Origin: Lachnospiraceae bacterium UBA3863
Lineage (GTDB): Bacteria > Bacillota > Clostridia > Lachnospirales > Lachnospiraceae
Length of the DNA stretch: 17,788 nucleotides
Assembly: GCA_002392385.1 (NCBI GenBank)
Contig: DGGX01000119.1
Coordinates: forward strand, 1-17,788
Reading direction: 5' to 3'
Translations under genes and position numbers: made by a program
Part shown: piece after piece, positions 1 through 7,372 of the stretch
Numbering within the stretch: the first letter of the stretch is position 1
How the letters are laid out: each line of letters starts with the position of its first letter
Notes under the pieces: generated by a model
Database searches by the model: none
What the model was told of the DNA's origin: nothing
The model's input: the letters and a program-made list of their open reading frames with translations, nothing else

Positions 1-513
1 TTCGGCAAGGTCTATTTTCCCAGGCTGGCGGTGCCGATCTCCAATGTGCTGGTGAGCCTGATCAAGTTCGGGATCCAGTTCGTGCTGATCCTGGGCCTCC
101 TGCTCTGGTACGCGGCGAGAGGTGAGGTCCGCCCTCAGTGGCAGGCCTGGATCCTGGTCCCCCTGGTCCTGGTCTATATCTCCCTGCTGGGCATGAGCCT
201 GGGCATTCTGGCCTCCAGTCTGACCACCAAATACAGAGACCTGTCGATCCTGGTATCCTTCGGCGTGCGTCTGTGGATGTATGTCACGCCTGTGGTCTAC
301 CCCCTCTCCGCGGTGGAGGGCAGCGTGATGCGGTTCTTCGTGATGATGAATCCGGTGACGGCGCCTATGGAGCTCTTCCGCAGGATCCTGCTGGGGAGCG
401 GGAGCCTGGAGCCCTTCTCAATAGCCTGCAGCATCTGTTTCTTCCTTCTCTTTGTGACAGGCGGGACCATGGTGTTCCACCGGGTAGAGAGGACCTTCAT
501 GGATTCGGTATAA
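1..513 (+). CDS. wzm: ABC-2 type polysaccharide export permease (3' part, start outside window)
   Basis: Integral membrane half of an ABC exporter that moves a lipid-linked polysaccharide across the cytoplasmic membrane. The reading frame is open from the first base, so the gene is truncated by the window edge; 170 residues remain of a family usually near 260-280. The visible part opens with KVYFPR, a motif typical of the middle of Wzm/TagG-type permeases. About four hydrophobic segments follow (around residues 14-38, 50-74, 82-100 and 140-156), with a short basic/acidic tail ending FMDSV. It ends four bases before the ATPase gene, as usual for this transporter pair. Whether it is closer to O-antigen (Wzm) or teichoic acid (TagG) permeases cannot be settled from the fragment. 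Confidence 0.88.
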   Translation, partial: FGKVYFPRLAVPISNVLVSLIKFGIQFVLILGLLLWYAARGEVRPQWQAWILVPLVLVYISLLGMSLGILASSLTTKYRDLSILVSFGVRLWMYVTPVVYPLSAVEGSVMRFFVMMNPVTAPMELFRRILLGSGSLEPFSIACSICFFLLFVTGGTMVFHRVERTFMDSV

Positions 514-517
514 GACG

Positions 518-1804
518 ATGGCTTCAGATACGAGAGAACCTGTCCTGACCATGACAGGCGTGACTAAAAAATACCGGCTGGGCCAGTTCAACGCGGACAC
601 CCTGCAGGAGGAGATCAAGCTGTGGAGGGAGAGACGCAGGAAGGAGCCTGCGGCTGAGCCCGCGCGGCATAAGCGGATCGAGAACGAGATGCTGTACGCC
701 CTGGACGGTGTGGACCTGCAGGTATACCCGGGAGAGAAGCTGGGGATCATCGGCCGCAACGGGGCCGGGAAGAGCACCATGCTCAAGCTCATCAGCCGGA
801 TCACGGCACCCACGGCCGGCAGGATCCGGATCCGGGGCCGGGTCGCCTCCATGCTGGAGGTGGGGACCGGTTTCCACGGGGACATGACGGGCCGGGAGAA
901 CATCTATCTCAACGGCGCCATCCTGGGGATGTCCCGGGCGGAGATCAACAGGAAGATGGAGGACATCATCGAGTTCTCGGAGGTCCGGGATTTCATCGAC
1001 ACGCCGGTCAAGAGGTATTCCAGCGGCATGTATGTCAAGCTCGGTTTCTCCGTGGCCGCCCATCTGGACAGCGAGATCATGATCATGGATGAGGTCCTGG
1101 CCGTGGGAGACATGGAGTTCCAGCACAAGTGCCTGGACAAGATGAAAGAGGCCGCGGACCGGGAAGGCCGGGCCATCCTATACGTAAGTCATAATATGAA
1201 TACTATCCGCCGCCTTTGTGACCGCTGCATCGTCATGGACGAGGGTAAGATCCTCTATGACGGAGATGTGGACAGGGCGGTGGCTCTCTATCTGGGGGCC
1301 AACGATCCCCTGAAGAGCCGGATCGTTTTCAATGAGGGGTACAGGCCCTATGACCAGACCCTCCGCCGCAACCTCCGCCTCAACATTGACTCACTGGAGG
1401 TCCTGAAGGGCCGGCCGGAGCTGCGGTCGGGAGAGATCACGGAGCTGCGGGTCAACTGTACCGCTTACCGCGACCTGCCCCGGGTCGGTCTGCGTTTCGA
1501 GTTCTGGGCCCAGGACGGCACCAAGATCGGCACCATGCTGGCGGGAACCTTCGCGGACCTGAAGGAGGGGACCAATTCCCTGCTTGTCACCATGGATACG
1601 GCCCACCTGACGGCCGGAGAGTACAGGGCGGACCTGGTGGCCTACCAGTTCGACGACGACGGCAATGAAGATATCCTGGACGGGGTCTACCCGGGGCTGG
1701 TCTGCCTGATCGACAGCGGCCTCAGCGAGACCGAGTATCTGGACTGGCACCACAATTACTGGGGACATGTGCGGTTGCATGATCTGCAGCTCCGCCGGGA
1801 ATGA
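518..1804 (+). CDS. wzt: ABC transporter ATPase for polysaccharide export, with C-terminal Wzt-type domain
   Basis: Cytoplasmic ATPase that powers the permease encoded just upstream. The 428-residue protein has a Walker A loop GRNGAGKST (79-87), signature YSSGM (167-171), Walker B IMIMDE (187-192) and switch histidine H225. Roughly residues 270-428 lie beyond the ATPase core and resemble the beta-sandwich domain of Wzt proteins, which in known systems binds the finished non-reducing end of the glycan. That extension makes it longer than simple TagH/RfbE-type ATPases without it. No good Shine-Dalgarno lies close to the ATG, so translation is probably coupled to the permease stop four bases upstream. 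Codons 1178-1204 are unusually A/T-ending for this gene. Confidence 0.92.
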   Translation: MASDTREPVLTMTGVTKKYRLGQFNADTLQEEIKLWRERRRKEPAAEPARHKRIENEMLYALDGVDLQVYPGEKLGIIGRNGAGKSTMLKLISRITAPTAGRIRIRGRVASMLEVGTGFHGDMTGRENIYLNGAILGMSRAEINRKMEDIIEFSEVRDFIDTPVKRYSSGMYVKLGFSVAAHLDSEIMIMDEVLAVGDMEFQHKCLDKMKEAADREGRAILYVSHNMNTIRRLCDRCIVMDEGKILYDGDVDRAVALYLGANDPLKSRIVFNEGYRPYDQTLRRNLRLNIDSLEVLKGRPELRSGEITELRVNCTAYRDLPRVGLRFEFWAQDGTKIGTMLAGTFADLKEGTNSLLVTMDTAHLTAGEYRADLVAYQFDDDGNEDILDGVYPGLVCLIDSGLSETEYLDWHHNYWGHVRLHDLQLRRE

Positions 1805-1822
1805 ACATACGGAGCATAAAAA

Positions 1823-2662
1823 ATGAGTGTAACAGATCTCAAGGATGTCCACGCGGTGGAGCTGGAACTGCTCAAAGCGGTGGCCGCTCTCTGCGACCGG
1901 CATGGTCTGCGTTATTATCTGTACTGCGGCACCCTGCTGGGGGCGGTGCGCCACAAGGGCTTCATCCCCTGGGATGACGATGTGGACCTGGCCATGCCCC
2001 TGGCCGATTATCGTAAATTTCAGAAGGTGGCCGGAGAACTGCCGGCTCCTTTTGTGTGCACCCATTATGGGAACACCCGGGAGTATTACCTTCCCTGGAC
2101 CAAGGTATCGGCGGAGGGAACGACGGGCCTGGACAGGCACAGGGCGGTTCTGGACATTCCCTGGGGCCTGTCTCTGGACATCTATCCCATGATCGGCGCC
2201 GCGGAGTCGGAGACCGGCCTGAAGATCCAGCGAGGCCTGCTGCGGGCAGCCAGACGGCTGCGGGCCGTGCCCTATTACCGGGCCTGCGGAGACCGGGGCC
2301 TGGTCAAAAGGATCCTGATCCATACCCCCTTCCCGGTGCTGAAGGCCGTGAGCGACCTCCTGCTCCGGCTTATGATGCGGGATCCGGACAGGAGCAGGCG
2401 CGTGGGGACCATTGACGCGGCGCCCTTTGAGGGCAAGTACGATCCGGCGGACTGGAAGGAAGTGGTCCGTCTTCCCTTCGAGGACAGCGCGTTCACGGCG
2501 CCGGCCGCCTATGACCGCCTCCTCCGCAGGATGTACGGCGACTATATGCAGCTGCCGCCGGAAGATCAGCGGGGAGCCCATGAGTCCAAGCTGATCCTGG
2601 ATCCCCACCGCGACTACAGGGAATACAGGCGTGAACTGCTGGCCGGCGGGAACAGGAAGTGA
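1823..2662 (+). CDS. licD: LicD family phosphotransferase 1
   Basis: LicD/fukutin-type enzyme, a family that transfers a phospho-alcohol (phosphocholine, or polyol phosphate in relatives) from a CDP-activated donor to a glycan. The 279-residue protein has the family's N-terminal core: CGTLLGAVRH (35-44), then FIPWDDDVDLAM (47-58) with the metal-binding acidic cluster D51-D52-D53-V-D55 intact. The C-terminus has GDYMQLPP, shared with the other LicD proteins here. A GGAG site at 1811-1814, eight bases ahead, supports the ATG at 1823. The gene lies 18 bases after wzt and 7 before a cytidylyltransferase fusion that could supply its CDP donor. Which group it transfers, and to which sugar, cannot be read from the sequence. 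Confidence 0.88.
   Translation: MSVTDLKDVHAVELELLKAVAALCDRHGLRYYLYCGTLLGAVRHKGFIPWDDDVDLAMPLADYRKFQKVAGELPAPFVCTHYGNTREYYLPWTKVSAEGTTGLDRHRAVLDIPWGLSLDIYPMIGAAESETGLKIQRGLLRAARRLRAVPYYRACGDRGLVKRILIHTPFPVLKAVSDLLLRLMMRDPDRSRRVGTIDAAPFEGKYDPADWKEVVRLPFEDSAFTAPAAYDRLLRRMYGDYMQLPPEDQRGAHESKLILDPHRDYREYRRELLAGGNRK
2654..2659 (+). promoter_or_regulatory. Shine-Dalgarno site for the cytidylyltransferase-oxidoreductase gene
   Basis: AGGAAG lies ten bases before the ATG at 2670. It decides against an in-frame upstream ATG at 2631, which would lie inside licD and add 13 residues unlike any TagD start. Confidence 0.6.
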
Positions 2663-2669
2663 GACTGCC

Positions 2670-4025
2670 ATGAAGACGATCATCACATATGGTGTTTTTG
2701 ACCTCTTCCATGAGGGACACCGCAGGCTCCTGGAGCGGGCCGCGCAGATGGGCGACCGGCTGATCGTGGGGGTGGCCTCGGACGGTTTTGCCGCGGAGAG
2801 GGGCAAGCTGTGCGTGGCGGAATCTCTGGATCAGAGGATGGAGAGCGTCCGCGGCTGCGGTCTGGCGGACCTCATCATAGTGGAGGACCATTTCGGCCAG
2901 AAGGCGGAGGATATCGTCCGCTACGGGGCCGATGTCCTGGTCATGGGCGACGACTGGCTGGGCAAGTTCGACGCCCTCAGAGAGCTCTGCGAGGTGGTCT
3001 ACCTGCCCAGGACGCCGGACATCTCGTCCTCCCTCCTGCGCAGCAGCCGGTATCCTTTTCTCCGGATCGGCCTGATCGGGGCCGGCCGCATCGCGGGACG
3101 TTTTGTCCGGGAGGCGGGCTACGTGCGGGGCGTCCAGATCCCCTGTGTCTATCATCCTCACCCGGATGATTCCGCCAGTCTGGCCCGTTTCCTGTCCGAC
3201 CACACCTCCATCGTGAAGAGGCGGACCCTGGACAAGCTCTTCGACGAGACGGACGCGGTCTACATCGCCTCTCCCCACGAGACCCACTATGCCTATGCCA
3301 GGGCGGCGCTGGAGGCGGGCAGGCATGTCCTGTGCGAGAAGCCTCTCTGCCTGCGCGGCGAGGAGGCCCGGGACCTCTACACCCTTGCGGACAGGAAGGG
3401 CCTTGTCCTCATGGAAGCGGTCAAAACGGCCTACTGCCCGGGCTTCCAGCGGCTGATCGCCGTGGCCAGGAGCGGCTTCATCGGGGAGATCCGGGACGTG
3501 GACTGCGGCATCACCCGGCTCACGCCCCCGGGCTGCCGGGAATGGACGGACCTCACCTACGGGGGGAGCTTCACGGAGCTGGGCACCTATGCCCTGCTGC
3601 CCGCCGTCAAGCTCCTGGGAAACCGGGACCTGACCGCCTCCTTCCGTTCCCTGACCGACAGGAACGGCCTGGATATCTACACCCGGGTGGAGCTGCAGGG
3701 CCGGGACTGTATGGCCTCGGGCAAGTGCGGCATGGGGGTCAAGACAGAGGGCCAGCTGATCGTCAGCGGCACGCGGGGCTATATCCTGGCGGAGGCGCCC
3801 TGGTGGAAGACCCGAAATTTCGAGATCCGCTGCGAGGATCCGGACAGAAGGAAGCGGTTCAGCTGCGAATTCGAGGGAGACGGCCTGCGGTATGAGATCG
3901 CGGATTTTCTCATGCGGGTCCAGGGCTATCCGGGCAGAGACCGGGCCCTGACGGCGGATGAATCCGTCAGGATGGCGGAGATCATGGAAGAATTCCTCAC
4001 GACCAGGAGGCGGGAGCGCGTATGA
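2670..4025 (+). CDS. TagD-like cytidylyltransferase fused to Gfo/Idh/MocA oxidoreductase
   Basis: Two enzymes in one 451-residue chain. Residues 1-127 look like glycerol-3-phosphate cytidylyltransferase: GVFDLFHEGH (8-17, the HxGH nucleotide-binding motif), MGDDWLGKFD (92-101, close to the TagD GDDW-GKFD signature) and RTPDISSS (114-121, in place of RTEGISTT). Residues about 131-451 are a Gfo/Idh/MocA-type NAD(P)-dependent dehydrogenase: GAGRIA (137-142), EKPL (223-226), then an ELGTY motif and a typical helical C-terminus. The natural reading is a bifunctional enzyme that reduces or oxidises a phosphorylated sugar or polyol and activates the product with CTP, for the LicD enzymes on either side. 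Substrates are inferred only; glycerol phosphate or another polyol phosphate is most likely. It shares a four-base ATGA overlap with the next gene. Confidence 0.85.
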   Translation: MKTIITYGVFDLFHEGHRRLLERAAQMGDRLIVGVASDGFAAERGKLCVAESLDQRMESVRGCGLADLIIVEDHFGQKAEDIVRYGADVLVMGDDWLGKFDALRELCEVVYLPRTPDISSSLLRSSRYPFLRIGLIGAGRIAGRFVREAGYVRGVQIPCVYHPHPDDSASLARFLSDHTSIVKRRTLDKLFDETDAVYIASPHETHYAYARAALEAGRHVLCEKPLCLRGEEARDLYTLADRKGLVLMEAVKTAYCPGFQRLIAVARSGFIGEIRDVDCGITRLTPPGCREWTDLTYGGSFTELGTYALLPAVKLLGNRDLTASFRSLTDRNGLDIYTRVELQGRDCMASGKCGMGVKTEGQLIVSGTRGYILAEAPWWKTRNFEIRCEDPDRRKRFSCEFEGDGLRYEIADFLMRVQGYPGRDRALTADESVRMAEIMEEFLTTRRRERV

Positions 4026-4867
4026 TCCGTCCGGACGGTGACACCCTGCGCGCCATCCAGCGCATCGAACTGGAGATGCTGACGGAGGTGGACAGGATCT
4101 GCCGCAAGTGCGGCATCCATTACAACATTATCGCCGGGACCCTGCTGGGCGCGGTCCGTCACGGGGGCTTCATCCCCTGGGACGACGACGCGGACGTGGC
4201 CATGCTGCGGCCGGAATATGAGCGTTTCCGGGAGGCCTGCCGGACAGAGCTGGACACGGATCGCTTCTATTTTCAGGACCATAAGGTCACGCCGGGCTAC
4301 CGGTGGGGGTATGGAAAGCTGCGGCGTAAGGAGACCCTCTTCCTGCGGGAGCACCAGGAGCACATGCCCTACGAACAGGGGATCTTCATCGATATCTTCC
4401 CCCTGGACGCTGTGCCGGACTCCCGGATCGGGCGTGTCCTGGTGAATCTGGACTGCTTCCTGGTGAGGAAGGTCCTCTGGGCCAGAGTGGGCAGGCGGGC
4501 GGACCCCAGTCGGATCAGACGGGCGGTCTACACCCTCCTGGACCGGATCCCGGAGGAGGCAGCCCTGGGGGCCCTGGACAGACGGATCCTGCGGGCCGGC
4601 CGCCGCCGGTCCCAGTGGGTGCGCATCCTGACCTTCCCCACCCCCAACCGGGCCTACGGCTACCGGCGCAGGTGGTATGAAGGAGAGGAGACCGTGATCT
4701 TCGAGGGGATCCCCTTCCCCGGCACACGGGACCCGGAGGAATATCTGCGGTTTAAATACGGTGACTATCTCAGGATCCCGCCTCCGGCGGAGCGCAGGAC
4801 CCATCCGGTGTCCGCCCTGCGGCTGACAGGGGGACAGGAAGCGGCGGAGACAGACCATGAGAACTGA
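4022..4867 (+). CDS. licD: LicD family phosphotransferase 2
   Basis: Second LicD-type phosphotransferase, 281 residues, similar in layout to the one at 1823 but clearly divergent. It has GTLLGAVRHGGF (39-50) and PWDDDADVAM (52-61), with acidic cluster D54-D55-D56-A-D58 intact. A GIFIDIFPLD segment, common in LicD proteins, follows, and GDYLRIPP lies near the C-terminus. The start overlaps the stop of the fusion gene (ATGA) and has AGGAGG at 4005-4010 upstream, so the two are probably translationally coupled. It likely uses a CDP-activated donor made by that fusion or by the cytidylyltransferase at 16094. Having two intact LicD proteins in one locus suggests two different decorations or two acceptor positions. 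Confidence 0.88.
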   Translation: MIRPDGDTLRAIQRIELEMLTEVDRICRKCGIHYNIIAGTLLGAVRHGGFIPWDDDADVAMLRPEYERFREACRTELDTDRFYFQDHKVTPGYRWGYGKLRRKETLFLREHQEHMPYEQGIFIDIFPLDAVPDSRIGRVLVNLDCFLVRKVLWARVGRRADPSRIRRAVYTLLDRIPEEAALGALDRRILRAGRRRSQWVRILTFPTPNRAYGYRRRWYEGEETVIFEGIPFPGTRDPEEYLRFKYGDYLRIPPPAERRTHPVSALRLTGGQEAAETDHEN

Positions 4868-5714
4868 AAGGGAGACAGTGACCCGTGCCCGGGACCTGGT
4901 CCGGCTCCTGGAGAGCAGGACCTGCCGGATCTTCGGGATCGGTTTCGTATCGGACCAGCTGTGGTACGGACTGGCCGCCCACGGCCTGACGGCCGGCGTG
5001 CGGGGATTTGTGGTGTCCCGGTGTGCAGAGGGGACCCGCCGGCACGGCCTGCCGGTGACGGCCCTTGCTGAGACAGTGATCCCGCCGGAGGAACCGGTCC
5101 TCCTGGCCGTCCACGACGCGGTGGCCAGGGAGGTGGTGCCGGACCTGCGGCGCAAGGGAGCATGGATCCTGACGATCTATCCCTGTCTGACGGAGCTCTG
5201 CTACGGGGAGGCCCTGGCGACGGGACAGACGCGGTCTGTCCGGGACCTGCTGGCGGCCCAGGGGCCGGATGACCTGTGGCTGGCCCTGCGGTACGCGGCG
5301 GTGAGAGATATCCTGGGGGGAGGAGACGAGGACACCCTGTCCGCGGACCTTTACAGGCGGGCCATGGCCCTTCACAGCAGCCCGGCCGCGGCGCAAAGCC
5401 GGCTGCTGGCCCTGGGGGACCTGGCCGTCAGCATGAAGGAACAAGGCTGGAAGGCTGAGCATGCGGTCCTTATCGACAGCCGGGACCGGATCATCGACGG
5501 CCTCCACAGGCTGGCCTGCGCCGCCTGTCTGGGGATGGGGGAGATCACCACGGTCACCTATCCGGCTTCGGAGATCTATGACCAGCTTCTGGGAGACAGG
5601 AACCGCCTGCCGGTCTCCTATCTTCTGGACAGAGGCTTCACACAGGAGGAAGTGGCCTTTCTGCGGCAGGCACAGCGGGAGATGATTCAGAAGGAAACGG
5701 GCGACCGGGTATGA
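4857..5714 (+). CDS. Unrecognised protein: Rossmann-like N-terminus, ParB/sulfiredoxin-like C-terminus
   Basis: I do not recognise this 285-residue protein as a named family. Residues 22-108 look like a Rossmann-type nucleotide-binding unit: IFGIG (25-29), GFVVS, HGLPV and then LLAVHD. The same pattern recurs in four other proteins of the locus. Near the C-terminus MKEQGW is followed by VLIDS, a turn and IIDGLHRLACAACLGMG, with D214-G-L-H217-R218. This is the usual shape of the ParB/sulfiredoxin fold (a DGxHR-type motif followed by a small helix). Members of that fold include DNA-partition CTPases, sulfiredoxin and free-serine kinases such as SerK. In this setting a small-molecule kinase or nucleotide-using enzyme is more plausible than DNA partition, but that is inference. 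It overlaps licD2 by 11 bases and the next gene by 4. Confidence 0.7.
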   Translation: MRTERETVTRARDLVRLLESRTCRIFGIGFVSDQLWYGLAAHGLTAGVRGFVVSRCAEGTRRHGLPVTALAETVIPPEEPVLLAVHDAVAREVVPDLRRKGAWILTIYPCLTELCYGEALATGQTRSVRDLLAAQGPDDLWLALRYAAVRDILGGGDEDTLSADLYRRAMALHSSPAAAQSRLLALGDLAVSMKEQGWKAEHAVLIDSRDRIIDGLHRLACAACLGMGEITTVTYPASEIYDQLLGDRNRLPVSYLLDRGFTQEEVAFLRQAQREMIQKETGDRV

Positions 5715-7372
5715 ACACAGACAGACAGAAGAATAGGGGACCGGAGGTCAGCGTGATCATGCCGGTCTACAATGTGGGCGCTTATCTGGATGTCTGCATG
5801 GAGAGCCTGATGGCCCAGACCTTTCAGGACATGGAGATCCTCCTGATCAATGACGGCTCCACGGACGACTCGCCGGCCAGGTGCAGAAGCTGGGCCGCCC
5901 GGGACAGCCGTGTCCGCGTCACCGACCGGGAGAACGGGGGCGTCGCCTCCGCCAGGAATCTGGGCGTCTCCCTGGCCCGCGGCCGCTATATCGCCTTCGT
6001 GGACCCGGACGACTGGCTGGATCCCACCTATCTGGACAAGCTCCACAGCCGCCTGGAGGAGACCGGGGCGGACTATGCCGAGTGTGACCTGTGGCGCTAT
6101 GACAACCGCACGGGCCGGAAGATCTACCGGAGCTGCGGCAGCTGCATGGGACAGGCCTACACCCTGCGGGAGCACATGAAGTACGGGCCGACGGCCACCT
6201 ATAAATCCATGTCCCGCCGCAGTCTCTGGGAGCGGTGGCAGATCCGGATGCCCTCCTGTTCCTTTGAATCGCCGGCCGTCTACGCCCTGGTGATCGCCCT
6301 GAGCGGCCGCGTGGAGAGCATCCCCGAGGCCCTCTACTACTACCGGCGCTTCCGGGAGAATTCCCTGATCGAGACCGGCTACGCGGACAGGGAGGGCCGG
6401 CCGGATGACCGTCTGGGCATCGACGCCATGGCCTATCTGGTCAGTGAGTTCCGCCGCTGCGGGCTCTATGAGACCTATAAGGATACCCTGGAGGGCGTGG
6501 TCAAATATCGCCTGAATGACATTCTGGCCATGCAGTTCCACAGGCGGCGGGAGGAGGACTTCCGGACCCTGGTCAGAAACTGCAGGGACTATCTGGGGGA
6601 GGCTTTTCCCCAGGGGCACAATGAGCCTTATATCACCTGGGGCGGCTATAATCTCAACCGCGTCCTGACCCATATGGACTGGCTGCACGATCCGTCCTGC
6701 CGGTTCAACTTCTCCAGCATCGCGGCGGTCTGCGGGGGAGAGGACACGGTCCTGCCGGCCGTCCGGCACCGGAACCGCTACCGGCAGGAGATGCTGGAGC
6801 GGGAGCGGCAGCAGAGCTTCTGGCGGGTCCTGGAGGATGCCCGGCCGGAATGGCTCTTCATGGATCTCATGGAGGAACGTTTCGACCTCCTCCGGATCGG
6901 GACGCGGTACCTGACCGCCAGCGACGCCCGGGAGGGCAGGATCCTCGCGGGAGATCAGGAGGAGCCGGCCGGAGAGCGCCTTGCCTGCGGCAGTCAGGCC
7001 TGGCGGGCCGTGTGGACCAGGAGCGCGGAGACCTTCGTGCGGAGGATCCGGGAGAGAGCGCCGCGGCTGCGGCCGGTCATCGTGGAGAGCCTCCTGAGCG
7101 AGAGGGTGGGAGACCTGGAGAGCCGGGAAGCCTATCCGGAGAGGGAAGCCATCCGGGAGACCAATGCCGTCCTCCGGGACTTCTACAGGGTGCTGGAGGA
7201 CCTCTGGCCTGAGGCTCTGGTCCTGCGGCCCAGTGACGATCCCTTATATTTTACAGACAGAAAATACGAGTACGGGGCGGTCCCTTCCCATCTGAACGAG
7301 CTGTTCAACCGGAAGGCGGCGGCACAGCTCCTTGCTCTGACAGACAAGATCAAGGCAGGAGGTCAGCTATGA
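5711..7372 (+). CDS. Family 2 glycosyltransferase with an unusual C-terminal domain
   Basis: Cytoplasmic GT-A-fold enzyme that adds one sugar to the growing repeat unit from a nucleotide-sugar donor. Residues 13-120 carry the GT2 core: VSVIMPVYN, NDGSTDDS with D48, GGVASARN and the DxD-type motif FVDPDDW (D98, D100, D101). The 553-residue length exceeds a plain GT2. Residues about 340-553 form a second domain with FMDLMEERFDLL and KYEYGAVPSHLNELFNRK, faintly reminiscent of the SGNH-like DUF6270 family, though its usual N-terminal catalytic block is not obvious. The gene starts within the stop of the preceding gene (ATGA) and ends the same way into the next glycosyltransferase. Sugar specificity cannot be predicted. 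Confidence 0.85.
   Translation: MNTDRQKNRGPEVSVIMPVYNVGAYLDVCMESLMAQTFQDMEILLINDGSTDDSPARCRSWAARDSRVRVTDRENGGVASARNLGVSLARGRYIAFVDPDDWLDPTYLDKLHSRLEETGADYAECDLWRYDNRTGRKIYRSCGSCMGQAYTLREHMKYGPTATYKSMSRRSLWERWQIRMPSCSFESPAVYALVIALSGRVESIPEALYYYRRFRENSLIETGYADREGRPDDRLGIDAMAYLVSEFRRCGLYETYKDTLEGVVKYRLNDILAMQFHRRREEDFRTLVRNCRDYLGEAFPQGHNEPYITWGGYNLNRVLTHMDWLHDPSCRFNFSSIAAVCGGEDTVLPAVRHRNRYRQEMLERERQQSFWRVLEDARPEWLFMDLMEERFDLLRIGTRYLTASDAREGRILAGDQEEPAGERLACGSQAWRAVWTRSAETFVRRIRERAPRLRPVIVESLLSERVGDLESREAYPEREAIRETNAVLRDFYRVLEDLWPEALVLRPSDDPLYFTDRKYEYGAVPSHLNELFNRKAAAQLLALTDKIKAGGQL
7357..7363 (+). promoter_or_regulatory. Strong Shine-Dalgarno site inside the upstream gene
   Basis: A perfect AGGAGGT lies five bases before the ATG at 7369, inside the last codons of the preceding glycosyltransferase. 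It supports this start and efficient reinitiation across the ATGA overlap. Confidence 0.7.

Noticed and set aside
1391..2806. A 471-codon minus-strand reading frame opposite wzt and licD1
   Set aside because: Same codon-bias effect; the plus-strand genes have intact ABC and LicD motifs and good start sites.
4857..5714. Chromosome or plasmid partition gene (parB)
   Set aside because: No ParA neighbour, no helix-turn-helix region after the ParB-like block and no parS-like sites. The operon context and the Rossmann-like N-terminus point to metabolism.
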